Part shown: piece after piece, positions 39,101 to 52,300 of the stretch
Layout: every line of letters starts with the position of its first letter
Numbering within the stretch: the stretch's first letter is position 1
Assembly (NCBI RefSeq): GCF_037975245.1
Contig: NC_092568.1
Location: forward strand, 2,914,001-2,978,000
Reading direction: 5' to 3'
DNA: 64,000 bases
From: Apostichopus japonicus
Lineage: Eukaryota; Echinodermata; Holothuroidea; Aspidochirotida; Stichopodidae
Program-made: the position numbers and the translations under genes
Notes under the pieces: generated by a model
The model's database searches: none
What the model saw: only the letters and a program-made list of their open reading frames with translations
Told to the model about the DNA's origin: nothing

Positions 39101-42100
39101 CAGAAGTTAGGAATAGTTTAAACAAAAAACATATGCTGTGATAGAGTTTAAAAAAAATTAGCTTCAGGTGAAATATACATTTAATCTGTTTATAGCTCTG
39201 TTTATAACTGGAAACAGAATCTGTATCACATTGGTAACTTATTTAATCCAGTTCTTCATTATACTTGCTGTGACAACTTTGTTCCCCATTTCAATTAATG
39301 AAAATCTTGTCCTATGTTACATTTTAAATACAAACTTCTTAAAATACCACCCTACTGATCTAAATCAGGGGTTCTCAATAGGACCCATGGGCCAAATCAA
39401 GCCCATGAAAGATTTCAATCTGGCCTGTGAAAGGCATCAGCCCACAATCTTGCACCAATTGGGTATGCCAGCCATTGGCACCTTCATATATGGCACCCTA
39501 CCATGCTACCCTTGCAAATTGCTCAACCTCTAGTGGGATTTTGGTACTCAATGGCCCTTCACTCCAACTTATGTCTTTTTCTGGCCATCTAAAAAAAATA
39601 ATTGAACAACCCTGCTCTAAATCATCTTTATCATCATTTGCAGTGGGATGCAGCTTCTCATGACTTTGTCACAATGAGGCACTTTCTCTTACCAACTTTT
39701 TTCACAGCTGTGATTGGAAAGGCCAATCTAATGAAATAAACCAGCTGTTTCATATTAATATCTTTGATGCTCCTGGATGTCTAAAATACAAGGATGGAAA
39801 TGGATTCTATACCTTCGCCAAATTGGGCTTGGCTGCATACTTTGCAAAATTTAATCTGGCAAGGTTGATGAAAGGACCATCTGGTGTGGACAACATTGAT
39901 GCCTGTAAAAAAAAAAAAAAACTTTTACAGTCAAATTTTCCTAGTTAGTCTGTTTAAACAATAAGAAAAAGATGCATTTCTAAATATTAAGTGATGATTT
40001 TGGGTACAATTTTACATGCTTAGGTCAACATTCCAAAACATCAGAAAATTTTAAGTGCAAGACTGCCAGTTAAAATGTCTGGAAAGTTCCTTTGAGTCAA
40101 ATCTGGCGATACCCTCTGCACATTTGTTCGCGTTGAAGTTATTAACTTCAACTAATGGTTCTGCATATTTTTCAAATATGATAAATATGACATTAAAGGA
40201 AGAAATACAACCAACTTTGCCCTTTGACATATTTATCTGTCATCTTGTATCATATATAAGGTCAATTTCTGTGCTACTTCTGAAGTGCTGACACAATGGC
40301 CAATACATGCAAAAACAAACTAGTGCAGCCACTTTGATGAGAACAATGGTCTAAGGTTATTGAAATGCTACCTGCAATGACAGTTATTTTCTTTAATGGT
40401 TGCTAAATATCAATAGTAATTTGTCATCTTTGCCATAGTAAAAGCAGCATTTCCAGTTGAACCTGAACATTTTTTTCCATGGAAAATTGTCAGTTTAGTT
40501 CACCACTGTAATTTTGATTTGTTTTAACCTACAATGAAAATGGATATTAGTTTGTATTTGAATCTGTGGGCACTTGTGCTAGAATTTAATCAACACTATT
40601 TCAACAAAAGAAATGTGCCCCACAAATTTTGAGGAATGGAATCATCAGTTACTGAAGTAATAAGCTATTTTGGAATAAAAAAGTTATCAGAGTGTCTCAA
40701 TTTTTTCTGTTTCATACATATTTCAGCTAAATATCAATTAAAGAATACAATTTTGAGCACTGTCACTAAGCATTGTGCAATGTTTTATGCCACAAAAGTG
40801 GCAAAAACAATGTCTATAACAAGATAACAACAGAATTGTTACAATATTTCTACTAAAACATAATTTCCTCTCTGAGATTACTCACTGTTCCCAACCTCAC
40901 AAATCTCCCTGAGGCACTTGTGACTGGTCTAGCAGTGTGAGCTGTCCTTGGAGTTCTTATGGCCTGCTCCATGGTTCCCGGTCTTCCTGATTGAGTTCCC
41001 GGCCTGACAAATCCACTCAACGGTCGACCGGATTGAGACATCGGTCTCACACCAGCGGATGGTGCTCCCTGGCCAGTCCCTGGAGCTTTCAACGAAGTTC
41101 CAGGACCTGTTGCACACAAAAATGTAACAATATCTATTGTAAAACAATAGCAGTAATGAACTGGCTAAAAATGGTATACCACTTTTAACAGAGAAATTTT
41201 TATTTGGCTAGAATGGTGTGGTACTAATTACCATACTGGATGTTAGGTTAAGGAAAACAAATTCCATTTTCTACCAACTGCATGAGCTATTCAGTCTGAA
41301 TTTGGGGCTGATCCAACTCCAGCCAAATAGGTCTGTGTATGTTCTTTCATACTAAGCAAACAGGAATAACTTTGTTGGCATACATTTATGTAATAGGTGT
41401 GAAGCATTTGACAAATACAACTTCAAAGCAGCAATGAATGTAGTGCTTAAGAATGTTAGCTCTAACGCATGAAAGCTATACAGATGTCAGTCATGTTAAC
41501 TAGGAAGACTGTCCTGCAACTATATATGTGAAATAGTCTTCCAAATTAGATGAATGAATCATTACAACTTAAATCAAGAATAGAAATGTTGATATTTTCT
41601 ATGGGGCCAGGAAATCAGGAATGAGTAAAATACACGAAGGCATTAACATTCAGTTAGCATGTTCAAAATCTTAAATTGTTGGTTTGAGATGAAGAAGGAT
41701 AACTCCTGAACCTGTTCCTAGGTCTCAAGTTTATTCTAAAAATAAAGGAAAAGGATCAAAGATGGGATCAAGTTCTTACGTGAAACACTGGCAATAACAT
41801 TATCATCCATTATCATCTCTGCAATTCCTTCTTCATCAACTTCCACCTCATCAACATAAACTTGTTCTGTGAGTGCCCTCATCTTCAAATGCCACGTTGC
41901 CTGAATGCAAGTACATGAATGCATCATAATTTGTTTTATAGCTTCAAAGTCTTCTTAAATCTCGACAACACACCACACATTCTTTTATGTAAATGGACAA
42001 TGCAGAGTGCTCAAGAAGTACCTTGGCTATGTGAGTGGTAAGGCTAAGGAGAGGAGAGGGGGGGGGGGGGCAAAAAATGACAATTTCATTATGTTACCAA

Positions 42101-42557
42101 ACTAATGAAAATCATGTTCATGACTTTAAAAATTATTACTATGATGAAGCAGACAGTTTATCCAGTTTGTGTGGCTGGGAATTGTTCCCAGTATGAATAG
42201 GATTATATTTATAGTCTTGCACAATTTATGGTAATGTTGTTATTTCAAAAAGTTCATTGGATTTGGAACCTAGACTTTTTGAGAAATTACCAGTTGTAAT
42301 TGCACTTCTATGTGATGAAGAGGGATGTTTCACTGCATTTGTATTTAAAGGAAGTTAATAAAAGTCCTGGGGAATTTGAGGAAAGTGGATCAGTGTTGCT
42401 TAGTTTTAGGCCTAACTTTAAAATTCCATGCCAGCCACACATTGCACTTCCCTACCTGGTCATATGGATTTTTCTGCAGACTTTCTGTGCAGACATCGAC
42501 ACATTCTTCAAATTTTCTCCTCCGAAAGAGATTTAGTGCAACATACAATGGATCCAT
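33134..42557 (-). CDS. TTC8: Tetratricopeptide repeat protein 8 (Bardet-Biedl syndrome 8 protein)
   Basis: BBSome subunit that helps carry membrane proteins into and out of cilia. Eleven coding exons, in transcript order: 42557-42456, 41900-41780, 41106-40886, 39902-39813, 39038-38908, 37655-37457, 36459-36320, 35411-35237, 34549-34427, 34047-33964, 33250-33134. All have AG/GT borders, phases agree, and the product is 500 aa with stop TGA (human about 505-515). It starts MDPLYVALNLFRRRKFEEC. Residues ~75-148 are the conserved arginine/proline/glycine-rich segment (RPGTSLKAPGT, TQSGRPGTMEQAIRTPRTAH). TPR helices fill ~178-500, with near-invariant LFNNLGLCCFYAQQYDMTL and NNNHAESYNNLGVLE. The vertebrate ten-residue exon 2A between exons 1 and 2 has no counterpart that I see. 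A strong acceptor (TTTCTTCATTTCAG) ten bases before the ATG implies a separate 5'-UTR exon. Confidence 0.97.
34783..35022. repeat. Three-copy tandem repeat in TTC8 intron 8
   Basis: Diverged units of about 80-95 bp, each with CTT(T)TAG(A/T)GAGGA, GGGGATGGCAGGGGT, AGGGAG(A/T)GAC and GGCATA(T/C)CAATCA, beginning near 34783, 34875 and 34950. Confidence 0.75.
37831..37900 (-). repeat. tRNA-derived SINE fragment in TTC8 intron 5
   Basis: On the minus strand the sequence contains a pol III B box (GGTTCAAGTCC, 37853-37843) preceded by an anticodon-arm-like AGGAGTCTAATCAGGAGATCACT-type block, in the order of a tRNA 3' half. The A box is degraded. It faces the tRNA-like tandem array next to it. Confidence 0.5.
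37903..38404 (+). repeat. Seven-copy tandem array of tRNA-like units
   Basis: Units of about 65-70 bp read in order TTAGTTGGTGGTGATC, then CATCTTTGTAATCCTGAGG, then CACTGAGTTAAATCCCT. This follows a tRNA: D-arm AGTTGGTAGAGC, anticodon arm with TTGTAAT, and T-arm GGTTCAAATCC (here GAGTTAAATCC, so the B box has lost key bases). The array lies within TTC8 intron 5, on the strand opposite to the gene. Acceptor and CCA ends are lacking, so these are not functional tRNAs. Confidence 0.7.
38620..38690. repeat. Tandem duplication of about 36 bp in TTC8 intron 5
   Basis: Two adjacent, nearly identical copies of GGCATAACTTAACTGG followed by TATCACATGGCAAACAT. Confidence 0.85.
39366..39614. mobile_element. 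hAT-type MITE in TTC8 intron 4
   Basis: Left end CAGGGGTTCTCAAT (39366-39379); the complement of the right end reads CAGGGTTGTTCAAT (39614-39601), 11 of 14 alike. Flanks ATCTAAAT and CTCTAAAT agree at 7 of 8 bases, the hAT target duplication length. CAGGGGTTCTCAA ends are those of Charlie-like hAT elements. Without a transposase it is non-autonomous. Confidence 0.8.
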
Positions 42558-43305
42558 TTTTATATCTCTGAAATGAAGAAATAATTAAGATGTAGGTTAG
42601 GCTAATTGGCACCAACATGTGACATCATCACTCTGTCAACCTTGACCTGGTAGCAGCTCTCACCCAGTTTCCGTATTTTTATAATTTATAGGTAGGCCTA
42701 GGCCGTACGTAGGCTATATAGCTCCTAGTCCTAAGCTAGGCACCGTTGCCTTTCATTGATGCTACAATATAGGCCCGTAGGTTATTGTTTAGTTTTCCTA
42801 TTTAAGATTTTTACGTTACAGAAGAGCCCCGTAGTCCTAACTTCCTAGACCAATAAAATAATATGTATCCTATCACCGGACAGGAACTTCTCGAAACGAT
42901 CATATCAGCAGTTACCGTTATTCATCAGCAAGTCAATCGTTCCGGCTTCTTCTCGCAGCGTCTCTGTTGTCAACATCAACAGTTCATGTAGATGTTACCA
43001 TCTTGGAAATTTTTATCGGGCTGATAAATAATTAATCATATTTCACTCTTATATCCATTAAATGTTTAAAATTCAGTTAAATTTAGTAACTTAATTGATT
43101 AAAACCTATGAAAAATTATGATAATTTTTTTTTTAACAGTCAAGATTTGACATCCTAGTGTAACTTCCAGGATTCTAGATGTTACTGAAATTCCTGACTG
43201 CTTCGTTCTGTGTGCCGTCTGCTGTTCGAGAAGGATTTTACGGTCAGAATTTGGCCTTAGATTCGAACCAAAGCGTGAAGGTTTAATGATAGGAACGGAA
43301 TTACT
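42558..43305. promoter_or_regulatory. Divergent promoter region between TTC8 and NPHP1
   Basis: 748 bases separate the two start codons, and both genes act at the cilium. At 42966-42980 GTTGTCAACATCAAC, and at 42994-43010 GTTACC..GGAAAT, resemble the imperfect palindrome (GTNRCC-spacer-RGYAAC) bound by RFX factors, which control ciliary genes; neither is a perfect match and the second has a long spacer. Local GC is higher at 42895-42970 than in the flanking introns. No TATA box is evident. Transcription starts were not fixed; the TTC8 5'-UTR exon must lie in this interval or beyond it. Confidence 0.6.
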
Positions 43306-46300
43306 ATGCCTCCAACCGAAAGTCCTCTTAAAGCAGCTCAAGTCGAAGGAGACAATTTAAAATCAAAGGTTCAAGCAGTTTTTACTTAGCCTAACTTGGG
43401 CTGACGTACCATAGATTTGTTTTTAAAACAAGCTAAAAGACTCTTCAATAAGCTCAGGAATAACGTTAGGCCTTACTGACGAGGTTGGGCCTAAGCTAGC
43501 ACCAATTGAGTGCTTTGTATAGAATCACTGGCAAACGACAAGTAAACGTTTTACTGCATTTAATAAAGTCTAACCTAGGCCAAACCTAGTTGATTCTTGC
43601 ACTATGAGGCATCTGAAGTAGCCTGCTGTGCTTTAAACACACATAGCTGGCACATAATTGCACTGTGATAGACATTCAATGTTTGTTTGGAAAGCTTCAG
43701 ATGATCACTGTTGAAGTGTTAGAAATAAAAGTGTACTTAATTGTAACCATTCATCTGTGGTCTTTTAGCCTCCATAGCCTAAACCAAGCAACAACAAAAA
43801 CAGTCTAACAATGGCAGAATATCAATGATTTGCAATGCTTACTTTTAGCTAGGATTTTGGTTTGTGTAAGTTGTAACACACACTTCAGTTTAGGTCTTCA
43901 TACATGTTTCTTTTGAAAGCATGTGTCACAAAGTTATTGCACATCATCTACTTGGTGGCTTAATATTCTTCATTTGTAAAGGAAAGGTCTTTGGCTAAAT
44001 GTATTTGTACCCAGAAACTATTCCCCATTCTTCACTTTATTATGTTCTCATTCAATTTTGGTACCATAATAAAGCATTAAAAGTTCTAATCTTGGCCTTG
44101 GTCCCAAACTCTAGCTCAGCCTGAGATCCAACAGTTATTTTGGTCAAACTTACATGTATCTAAATACTGTTTTGAATCAAATGCAATTTCCCTCCATCAA
44201 TTTGTTGTATATCAAGGTATGTTTCATAAATTGTATGATCATTTGGATAAGTTGACATGAATTGAAGTTTCTCTTTTATCTTATGCAGATTGATGACTTT
44301 GTTACAAAATGTAAAGAAATCCTACAAGATTCAGGACTAAAAGATAAACAAACCCAGACGAAACAACAGCTGGAAAGGTAGGTGTTAAAAGTCTTGATCA
44401 TTCCATGGAACTTGTAAATACAAAACTTAAAATACATAAATTGGCATAATTGGTTATAAGTAGTTATAATGATAAGGCTTTTGTCTGTGACACTTTTTTA
44501 TCTTTGCAAATTAACTTCCATGCTTCTCTTTTTGGTTTATTTAGATGCAGAGAACTCCAAAAAGCAGTTACCAAGTTAGAAAAAAAGGTTGGAAAATTGA
44601 AGAAGGTAAGCATTTTATATATCAGTTAATTATTAGCTTGAGGATTTTAAAGGCTGGTTATTAAAGTAGTACTTTGACTGGACTTGGCATCAATCTGTTG
44701 GTGAAAGGAAAATTGATATACCTGGCAATGTCCACCACATATCTCACCAGGAATTAATTTAGAAATGATAGATTGCATGGAATATGTGAGACCGAAAAAA
44801 TTTGTTTCAGGTTTTACATTTAATAGAGTTGGATTTCTTTTCATATCAGCACAAGGATGTAACTTATTTCCCAAAGTTTGATCCATTTACAGAGGAAAAG
44901 CAATGAATTCATGTTACTTGCTAACTTTCAGTTTGGTATATTAAGGGCTAAGTAATACAATGATCATATTTCTGCTCTACTCTTCAGTCTCAGGAGCCAA
45001 GCCCAGTTAACAGATTTGATGAAAGGAAGAAAGACGAATTAACCAGACTTGCATCTTTCAAGGTAAAACAAAGGCATGATATATGTTCATCTTTAAGATC
45101 ATTGATTATCTCCTAGGGGTTAGTTTCAGTATCAGATAGTGTGATAAGCACAGCAAGGTAACAACCTTGTTTCAATGTCTGTTTTTACTATCCTTCAGAG
45201 GATAATATTTGCCTTAATTTTAATAAAGGCATTGACCATTGTTTATATTACATTCAGTGTTGCTTCAACCAACAGGATTATTCTTGTTTTTGGCCATTGT
45301 CGTGGACCAGGAGAACCATTCTTATTTTCATACTTTTTTAGAGACACTGTTCTCATGTTTCTGACCATATTGTGTTTGTTAACCAGAACAACAAACCTGA
45401 TACATCTCTGGCTGTTTTCTGTTGCATTCTGGTGAATTGACATTGCTGATCTATAAAATGTTTGTTCCCAACATTCATATTCTTTAATTTTGTTTTGTTT
45501 TTATAGACTCAGTTGGAAAACATCAAAGATACTCTATCACCAGATGAAGTAGAGGAGGACTATTTTCGGTAGGTTTAGACCGACCGACATTTGGTATAAA
45601 AATTTGTCCCTTTTATGACATTAGGCATAGTTTGTTTAGCAAGCATGAAAGCCATCACATTTAGAAGGCTGTTTCATATATCAAATCCATTTAGAGATCA
45701 CTGCCATTAAATCAAGAACAAAGCTATTAATTATTACATGGGACATAGTTTTTCCAAACTTTTGCAGCATTATTGCAATAGCTTAATACCGGCATCTCTA
45801 CTTTCTTTGGGAGGTTCCAAACTATCAAATCACTGTAGAATATTGCAAATTTTTTCAAAGTCTGATAACAATGGTTTGGATGGATTTTTTTTCTGTCTTC
45901 CATTTTACTGGCTGGTAATGTTTGAAGGTGAATATACTCATAGCATGTAGATTTGTATTGATCATTACTAAGTTTAACATTAGAAGTAGCAGTCTTTTAA
46001 TGGGAATGTATTCAAAGCATGCAGAATTGTATCCATTTCATATATATGAAGCTTAAAAGTCTATGGACACCTATGAACAACATTATCCTAATCACTCTAA
46101 TAGGTATTAGAAATCATGAAAATAGCTGCAACTTCCATCAAAATCCATCAAAGATTGACCAGTTTAAAAGTCTTTTTTTTTTCAATTCTAGCTTTATTTA
46201 TGAATAAACATTAGCTAATTATGCACATTGATGATGTACAGAGAGTGACAGCCTAATTTTGTTATTATGTTTGTTTTGGTTTACAACCTTTGGTTGTTTT

Positions 46301-49300
46301 ACAACCTTCGTGGTACACAGGTTTGTGGCCTAAGACGATTTTTTAAATATTTTTATTGTGTTCTCTGAAAGGAGGAACATCACATTATTCAAATGATATA
46401 TGTGGGCTTGTATTAAGGGTTAACTCATTAAGGACTAAAATAAGACATTTTGATGATCAAAAACACACTCCACGTCATAGTTTGCACATATTTAATGAGT
46501 TTCCCAGATTTATCAAAATTTCAACTGTGTTTATCTTGGAAACAAAAGAGCTGACGGAAAATTTCAACAGATTTAGCATGAGATTATCACACACAACAAA
46601 TGTATACTGAACATGGGACAAACATGGTGTCCATAGTAAAACAACAACAAGACAAGACAAACAAACAGAGATTGTGATTCGCGCCTTTGGAGGGAAAAAA
46701 TCATACTGACGACTTAGTGCCTTAATGTGAACCTACTCATAGCATGTAGATTTGTATCCATGTCATTATACAGCTTAATACCCAAAGTAGAGTTAGTGGC
46801 TAAATGTGAATGTATCATATCGTATTCATACATTGCATATCATGTTTTTTTAATGAGTAATGGTTGTGCTAATTGGCAAAACCAAATAGAAAAGTGGGTT
46901 AACTTTTGCATATAGCTAAACTAAGTGAAGTGTGATCTGCAAGCCATCTAGTTAACAATCAGTTTTTTTTTCTCTAATTTCACATGCAAGCTAACATTTC
47001 CCCATGGGACAAACATGGTGTCCATAGTAAAACATGGTGTCCATAGTAAAACAACAACAAGACAAGACAAACAAACAGAGATTGTGATTCGCGCCTTTGG
47101 AGGGAAAAAATCATACTGACGACTTAGTGCCTTAATGTGAACCTACTCATAGCATGTAGATTTGTATCCATGTCATTATACAGCTTAATACCCAAAGTAG
47201 AGTTAGTGGCTAAATGTGAATGTATCATATCGTATTCATACATTGCATATCATGTTTTTTTAATGAGTAATGGTTGTGCTAATTAGCAAAACCAAATAGA
47301 AAAGTGGGTTAACTTTTGCATATAGCTAAACTAAGTGAAGTGTGATCTGCAAGCCATCTAGTTAACAATCAGTTTTTTTTCTCTAATTTCACATGCAAGC
47401 TAACATTTCCCCATGATGAGTTACATCTCTTAAACTAAAAACTGGCAAAATCTTGATAAGTGGTAGTCTCAAGAACACACTCTGCCTGACTCTCCCCAAT
47501 TTCCACAGTATGTGTGTCGGGTTGTGTTCGGGTGAGTCTTGTGTGACCGGTTTAAAGTGTTCTTTTTGCTCGTTTTTGACTTGGTTGTATTTTGTGTTGA
47601 TGCAATCAAAGTGAGATGCAACAGGGTGAGAAGAACAACAATGACATGGAAGACCGGGATGAAGATGAGACATTGGACAGCGATGAAGAGAGAGAGGCAG
47701 AAGACACCACTGCAGAATCAAAGGAGCAAATCTCGGAGAATAAATCTAAATTTAAAAGGTTAGGGCTGTTCAGAAGGTCTAAAAGCCCAATTAAGGACAT
47801 CAAATCAAAAGTTCCCAGTAAGATACCCGAGGAGGAAATTGGTGATGAAGATGTCGTAGAATCCTTGGAACAGTCTGAGGGAGATGAAAGTGAGGTGGAG
47901 GAGGAGGAGGAGGAGGAGGATGTGGTGGAAGAGAAAGAGAAAGAACTGAGTAAGAAGGAGAAAAAAGAGAAAGAAAAACAGGAGAAATTACAAGCCAAGG
48001 AAATGAAGGAGAAAGAGAAGAAAGAAAAGAAAGTTCAGGAGAAACTTGAAAAAGAGAAAAAGGCCAAAGAAAAGAAAGAGCAGAGGGAAAAACTGAAGGA
48101 TGAATCAGAGAGAAAGAAGAAACAAGAAAAGGAGAAAAGTAAAGGGAAAGAAAGTAAGGCAGATGTAAAGGAGAAGGATGAGGAGGAGGAGAAGGAGGAG
48201 GAGGCAGATGAGGATAATGGAGAGGATAATGAAGAGGATGAAGACAGCTTGGAAGATGAGGATGAGGACAAGATAGAGTCAGAGGAGGAAGAAGAAGATG
48301 ACGATCTTGAAGGACCCGATGACGATGAAGATGATGTTGAAATTATTTCCGAGACAAAACAAGACAAAAAGGGCATTGATGTAAAGAAAGAGAAAGAGGT
48401 CACAACAGATTCTAAACGAGGGAGCCGTGGATTTCGTTTCTTCCGAAGCAAAACACCAGACAGGTGAACTAGTTGTGAGAGTGATTAATAGTACTAACAG
48501 TAAACTTGGTTTGTGGTGCACACACTTTACCGTCGCATTAATGAATACTTGTTAACAGTTAGCTGTGTTAATTTCATACTAACCCATAGCACTTGCTTAT
48601 CGCTGGTGTCATACCGACATCAGTGGATTTCACACTTTCACTGAACCTGACAAGTTGTTCTGCTGGATATTCGTTACAGAATTCCAGAAACGATATTTTC
48701 TTGTGTATATGTTAGATGTCAACATTTGTAATGTTAATTTTGTGAGTAACTTACTTAAATTAATCATTTCTCTTTCATGAACATTTTGTATCACTTTTCA
48801 TTTCTCAAGACACGTTGAATCTTCGTTTTCAGACTGTTCAAAGTAAAAACCTTCTATGAAATCTTGTTGTTCTTACTCATACCTATCACATTCATACAAT
48901 TTCTTGTGTTTGATCATTCTTTCCAATCCAGTTCACTCTTTCATATTGACATTCTTTTATCAGTTTTGTGCTGTAAAACCATATCATGTCTTATGTGGGA
49001 AAGTTTCCTTACACTTAAAGACTTGTTCCTTGATTAAAATGTATCCTTAAATGTTTTAAGAGTACTCAGTAGCATGGCATTAATCTCTTGTGTAGGAATG
49101 TTCTCAGTAACCTGTGGATAGCCTGTAAAATAGCGTCTAAAAAGCTGTTTTCGATGCTACACTCCCGGTCCGTATCATGCAAGTTACCATAGGTTACCAT
49201 CGATAGATTGAAAATAAAAGTTATTTGTTGTTCACTGTAACAGCCCAAAGGTGTAACATAAATGTCAAACGGAAAGGAATGACAAAATTGCTCACAGTAA

Positions 49301-52300
49301 ACAATGCCTGATGTGAAAAACAACTGTGTTCATTTTGGCTAAATTGAAGGGTCAAAAAATAGATTGCTTCGGTAATTGATGTAGCTAGTGTGTTTTGTGA
49401 AATTTCTTTAATTCTTAGAGGTTTGAGAGATATTTGCTTACCCATTATTTCATGATGTTGACAACTTTGCCACAAATTTAACATGACATTGATATTTGTT
49501 TCAGGAAACAAAAACCTGAGGAAGTAGGCAAAGATTCGAGTACCAAACAGAGTGGGAAGGCTAAGCCCGGTAAAGGTAAGAGACAGGATTTGTTCACTTT
49601 TAAAGCGATAGAAACTGTTCTAAGAGTATATTTGAATCCAACAGTTTCAAGTGATTGCAGTTTTTGTCAAGTTTCAGCCGAATTTTCATTACAGCTCTAA
49701 TCGATCTGAACAATTGGTTTCTTTGTTACAATCTTTGTGTTAGATTGAGTATGATTATTAGATTAGGGATAAGATTTATTGAATTTCGGCTGTAATCAAA
49801 TTACAGCCATGATATTTTACATTTGTGGGTTTAATATCATAAAATACAGTTTGAAAACTGAGTTGATTACTTTTGATAACTAACAGAAGGCAAGGGAACT
49901 AGAGTAGAAGAAGTAGATGGAGATGATGAAGATGATGAGGAAGAAGAGGATGATGATGATGATGAGGAGGAGGAGGATGATGAGGATGAGGAGGAGGAAG
50001 AAAGTGATGAAGATGTAGTCATAGCTCAGCCTAAGTCATCTGGAGTATCGAGTAAACCTGGACCTTCCAGTTTTTCATCGAAACCGAAATCAACTGGTGA
50101 CTCTTCTAAAAAAGTTGGAATAGTGAGGCAAGATGCCAAGGAAGATGAAAGCAGCGATGAGGATGATGATGAAGATGAAGAATATGAAAGTGGAGAAGAA
50201 GAGTAATGAATATTCATTTATATGCAAACCTATGCAGCCAGTTGGGACAATTTTCTAGTGCTAATACCTCTCTAAACTATCCTCCCATATCATGTTTCAA
50301 AGCACTTGTATCGACAGTACAAACAATTCCTAATCTTTATCTGATATTAACACCATATTCATACTGCTCATACTGACACTACGAGTGCTCTGAACCAGGA
50401 TTGACATTACAGTATAGAATAATTGTCCCAACTGGTTGTCATATGAATTTAAATCTATGAATATCCATTTATGTGATTTAAATATGAAACGTTCAGGTTT
50501 AGTGTTTGACATTTTGCTCACATGATTAAATTGTTAACTGATATGTTTTTGTTTTGCAAAATATTCAATACAAAATAATGAAATTTTACAATTGGAATTG
50601 TCACATCAGTGGTCTTTGATCTTGAAAATGGCAAATGATATTTGGAATAACAAACAACACTGACAATTTTTTGTTGTTGCAAATGTGCCATTGAAATTAT
50701 GTCAGAGTCAAATATAACTGTGAATTATTACGGAAGCTATCCATAAGTGGGATGAAAACTGAGCAAAACTCTTCAGTCAGTATTACTTCTTTACAGTTGC
50801 CAGTCAGTCTTCATTACAATGAAAGGAATATCACTGGCATCTCTAGCAAACACAATTCTTTGTTCCATGCTAGCTGCCCATTTTTACTTGGTATTTTGAG
50901 TTAGCAGCAGTTTACAGTGTATATAGTGGTGTTGTATTCAGAGTGTAGTTCTATTCTTCTGGGTACAATGGTAGGTTGAACAGGTTAGGCAGTAACCATG
51001 TTTGTCTGTATCATGTTAGCTCGCATGAAGTTTATTTCTTGCTAGTTCCTATAAAACTCCAGGTAATAATAATGGATTTATTTACAGAGTACAATATCAA
51101 CATAAACGTTATCACAGGCACAATAATACAAACAATTGGTAACAGAAAAGCAAATAATATATGAAATCAGCCTAGAATGAATAACGACCGTAAAAAAAGA
51201 CAATATCCACGAAAAAAGAAAGCCTGGAGTAATATTTATTTATAATTGATATTTTAGTGAAGAGGAAGGAGAATTAGAGGAAGAAGAGGAGGAGGAGGAA
51301 GAGGAGGAGGAAGGAGATGAACTTGAAGAGACGGGATCATCAGAAGAGGAAGATGAGGATGATGAAGATGACCAATTACCTCTTGAGGGAGTAAGATAAT
51401 CATGTTTTGTTTATTTCTTTCCCCCAATTTTTTTTTAAAGCATTATACGCTTTTGTTTTGCTTAAGGTCTTGGAAGAAGAACAGTGCTAATTTTTGTCAA
51501 ACCACATTAAAATGTTTTCCTTGCAAATGGGAATGGTCTTGCCAATGTGTTGCTAGGCTACCCTTATAAATAGAATAATTTTGTGGTAAATTATGCAAAG
51601 CAATAGTTCCAAAGGCCTGTGTTAGCTTTTCTGGGAAACAGTTTACTTTGCCAAAATTATTGTGTCATGTTGGGTCATTTATCAATACAAGATCTATTTC
51701 CACTTAGTTTTGACAACAGTGCACTTTGTTGAGGTATTTCGAAAATTAATGAACTTAATGACCATTTACTACTTGAGTTGAGTGAGTTTTGTTTTCTAAA
51801 AATAGGACAGGTTTATATTAGCAGGCAGCAAAATGCTACAAGTTCTTCATGAATGATTATTTGTTCGGATCTGTTAATTGAAATAAAATTTTGTATGATT
51901 TATTTCCTCATACTGAATGAAGTCGATTGTTTTGTGTCATTTTTGACACGAAAAATTTATAATTGCTGTTCTTGTAATCCCATTCGAATTACAAAATTGT
52001 ATGTTATATTTCTGGACTTTCCTGGATTAAGTATTTATAAGCATGTTCTCTTTGCATATCTTTTCCTTTTTAGGAGAATATGTTTGTTGTTCTGTGTGAT
52101 TTTGATGGCGAAGAACCGACAGACTTAACGGTAAAACAAGGCAATGTTGTCACCATCCTCAGCACAAGGTATAGTAGTTAATTGTAGCATCAACTAGAAC
52201 AAAAATACAAATTGTGTCACCTCCCAGAATTTATTTGGAGAGATGTTAGTGAACACATGAGGGCATTGTCTGTAAGGTTATTGTTAGTTTAATATCAATC

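Noticed and set aside
48035-48451. Long serine-rich open frame on the minus strand
   Set aside because: It is the complement of the Glu/Lys-rich NPHP1 exon 6; GAG/GAA/GAT codons read backward give Ser/Phe repeats.
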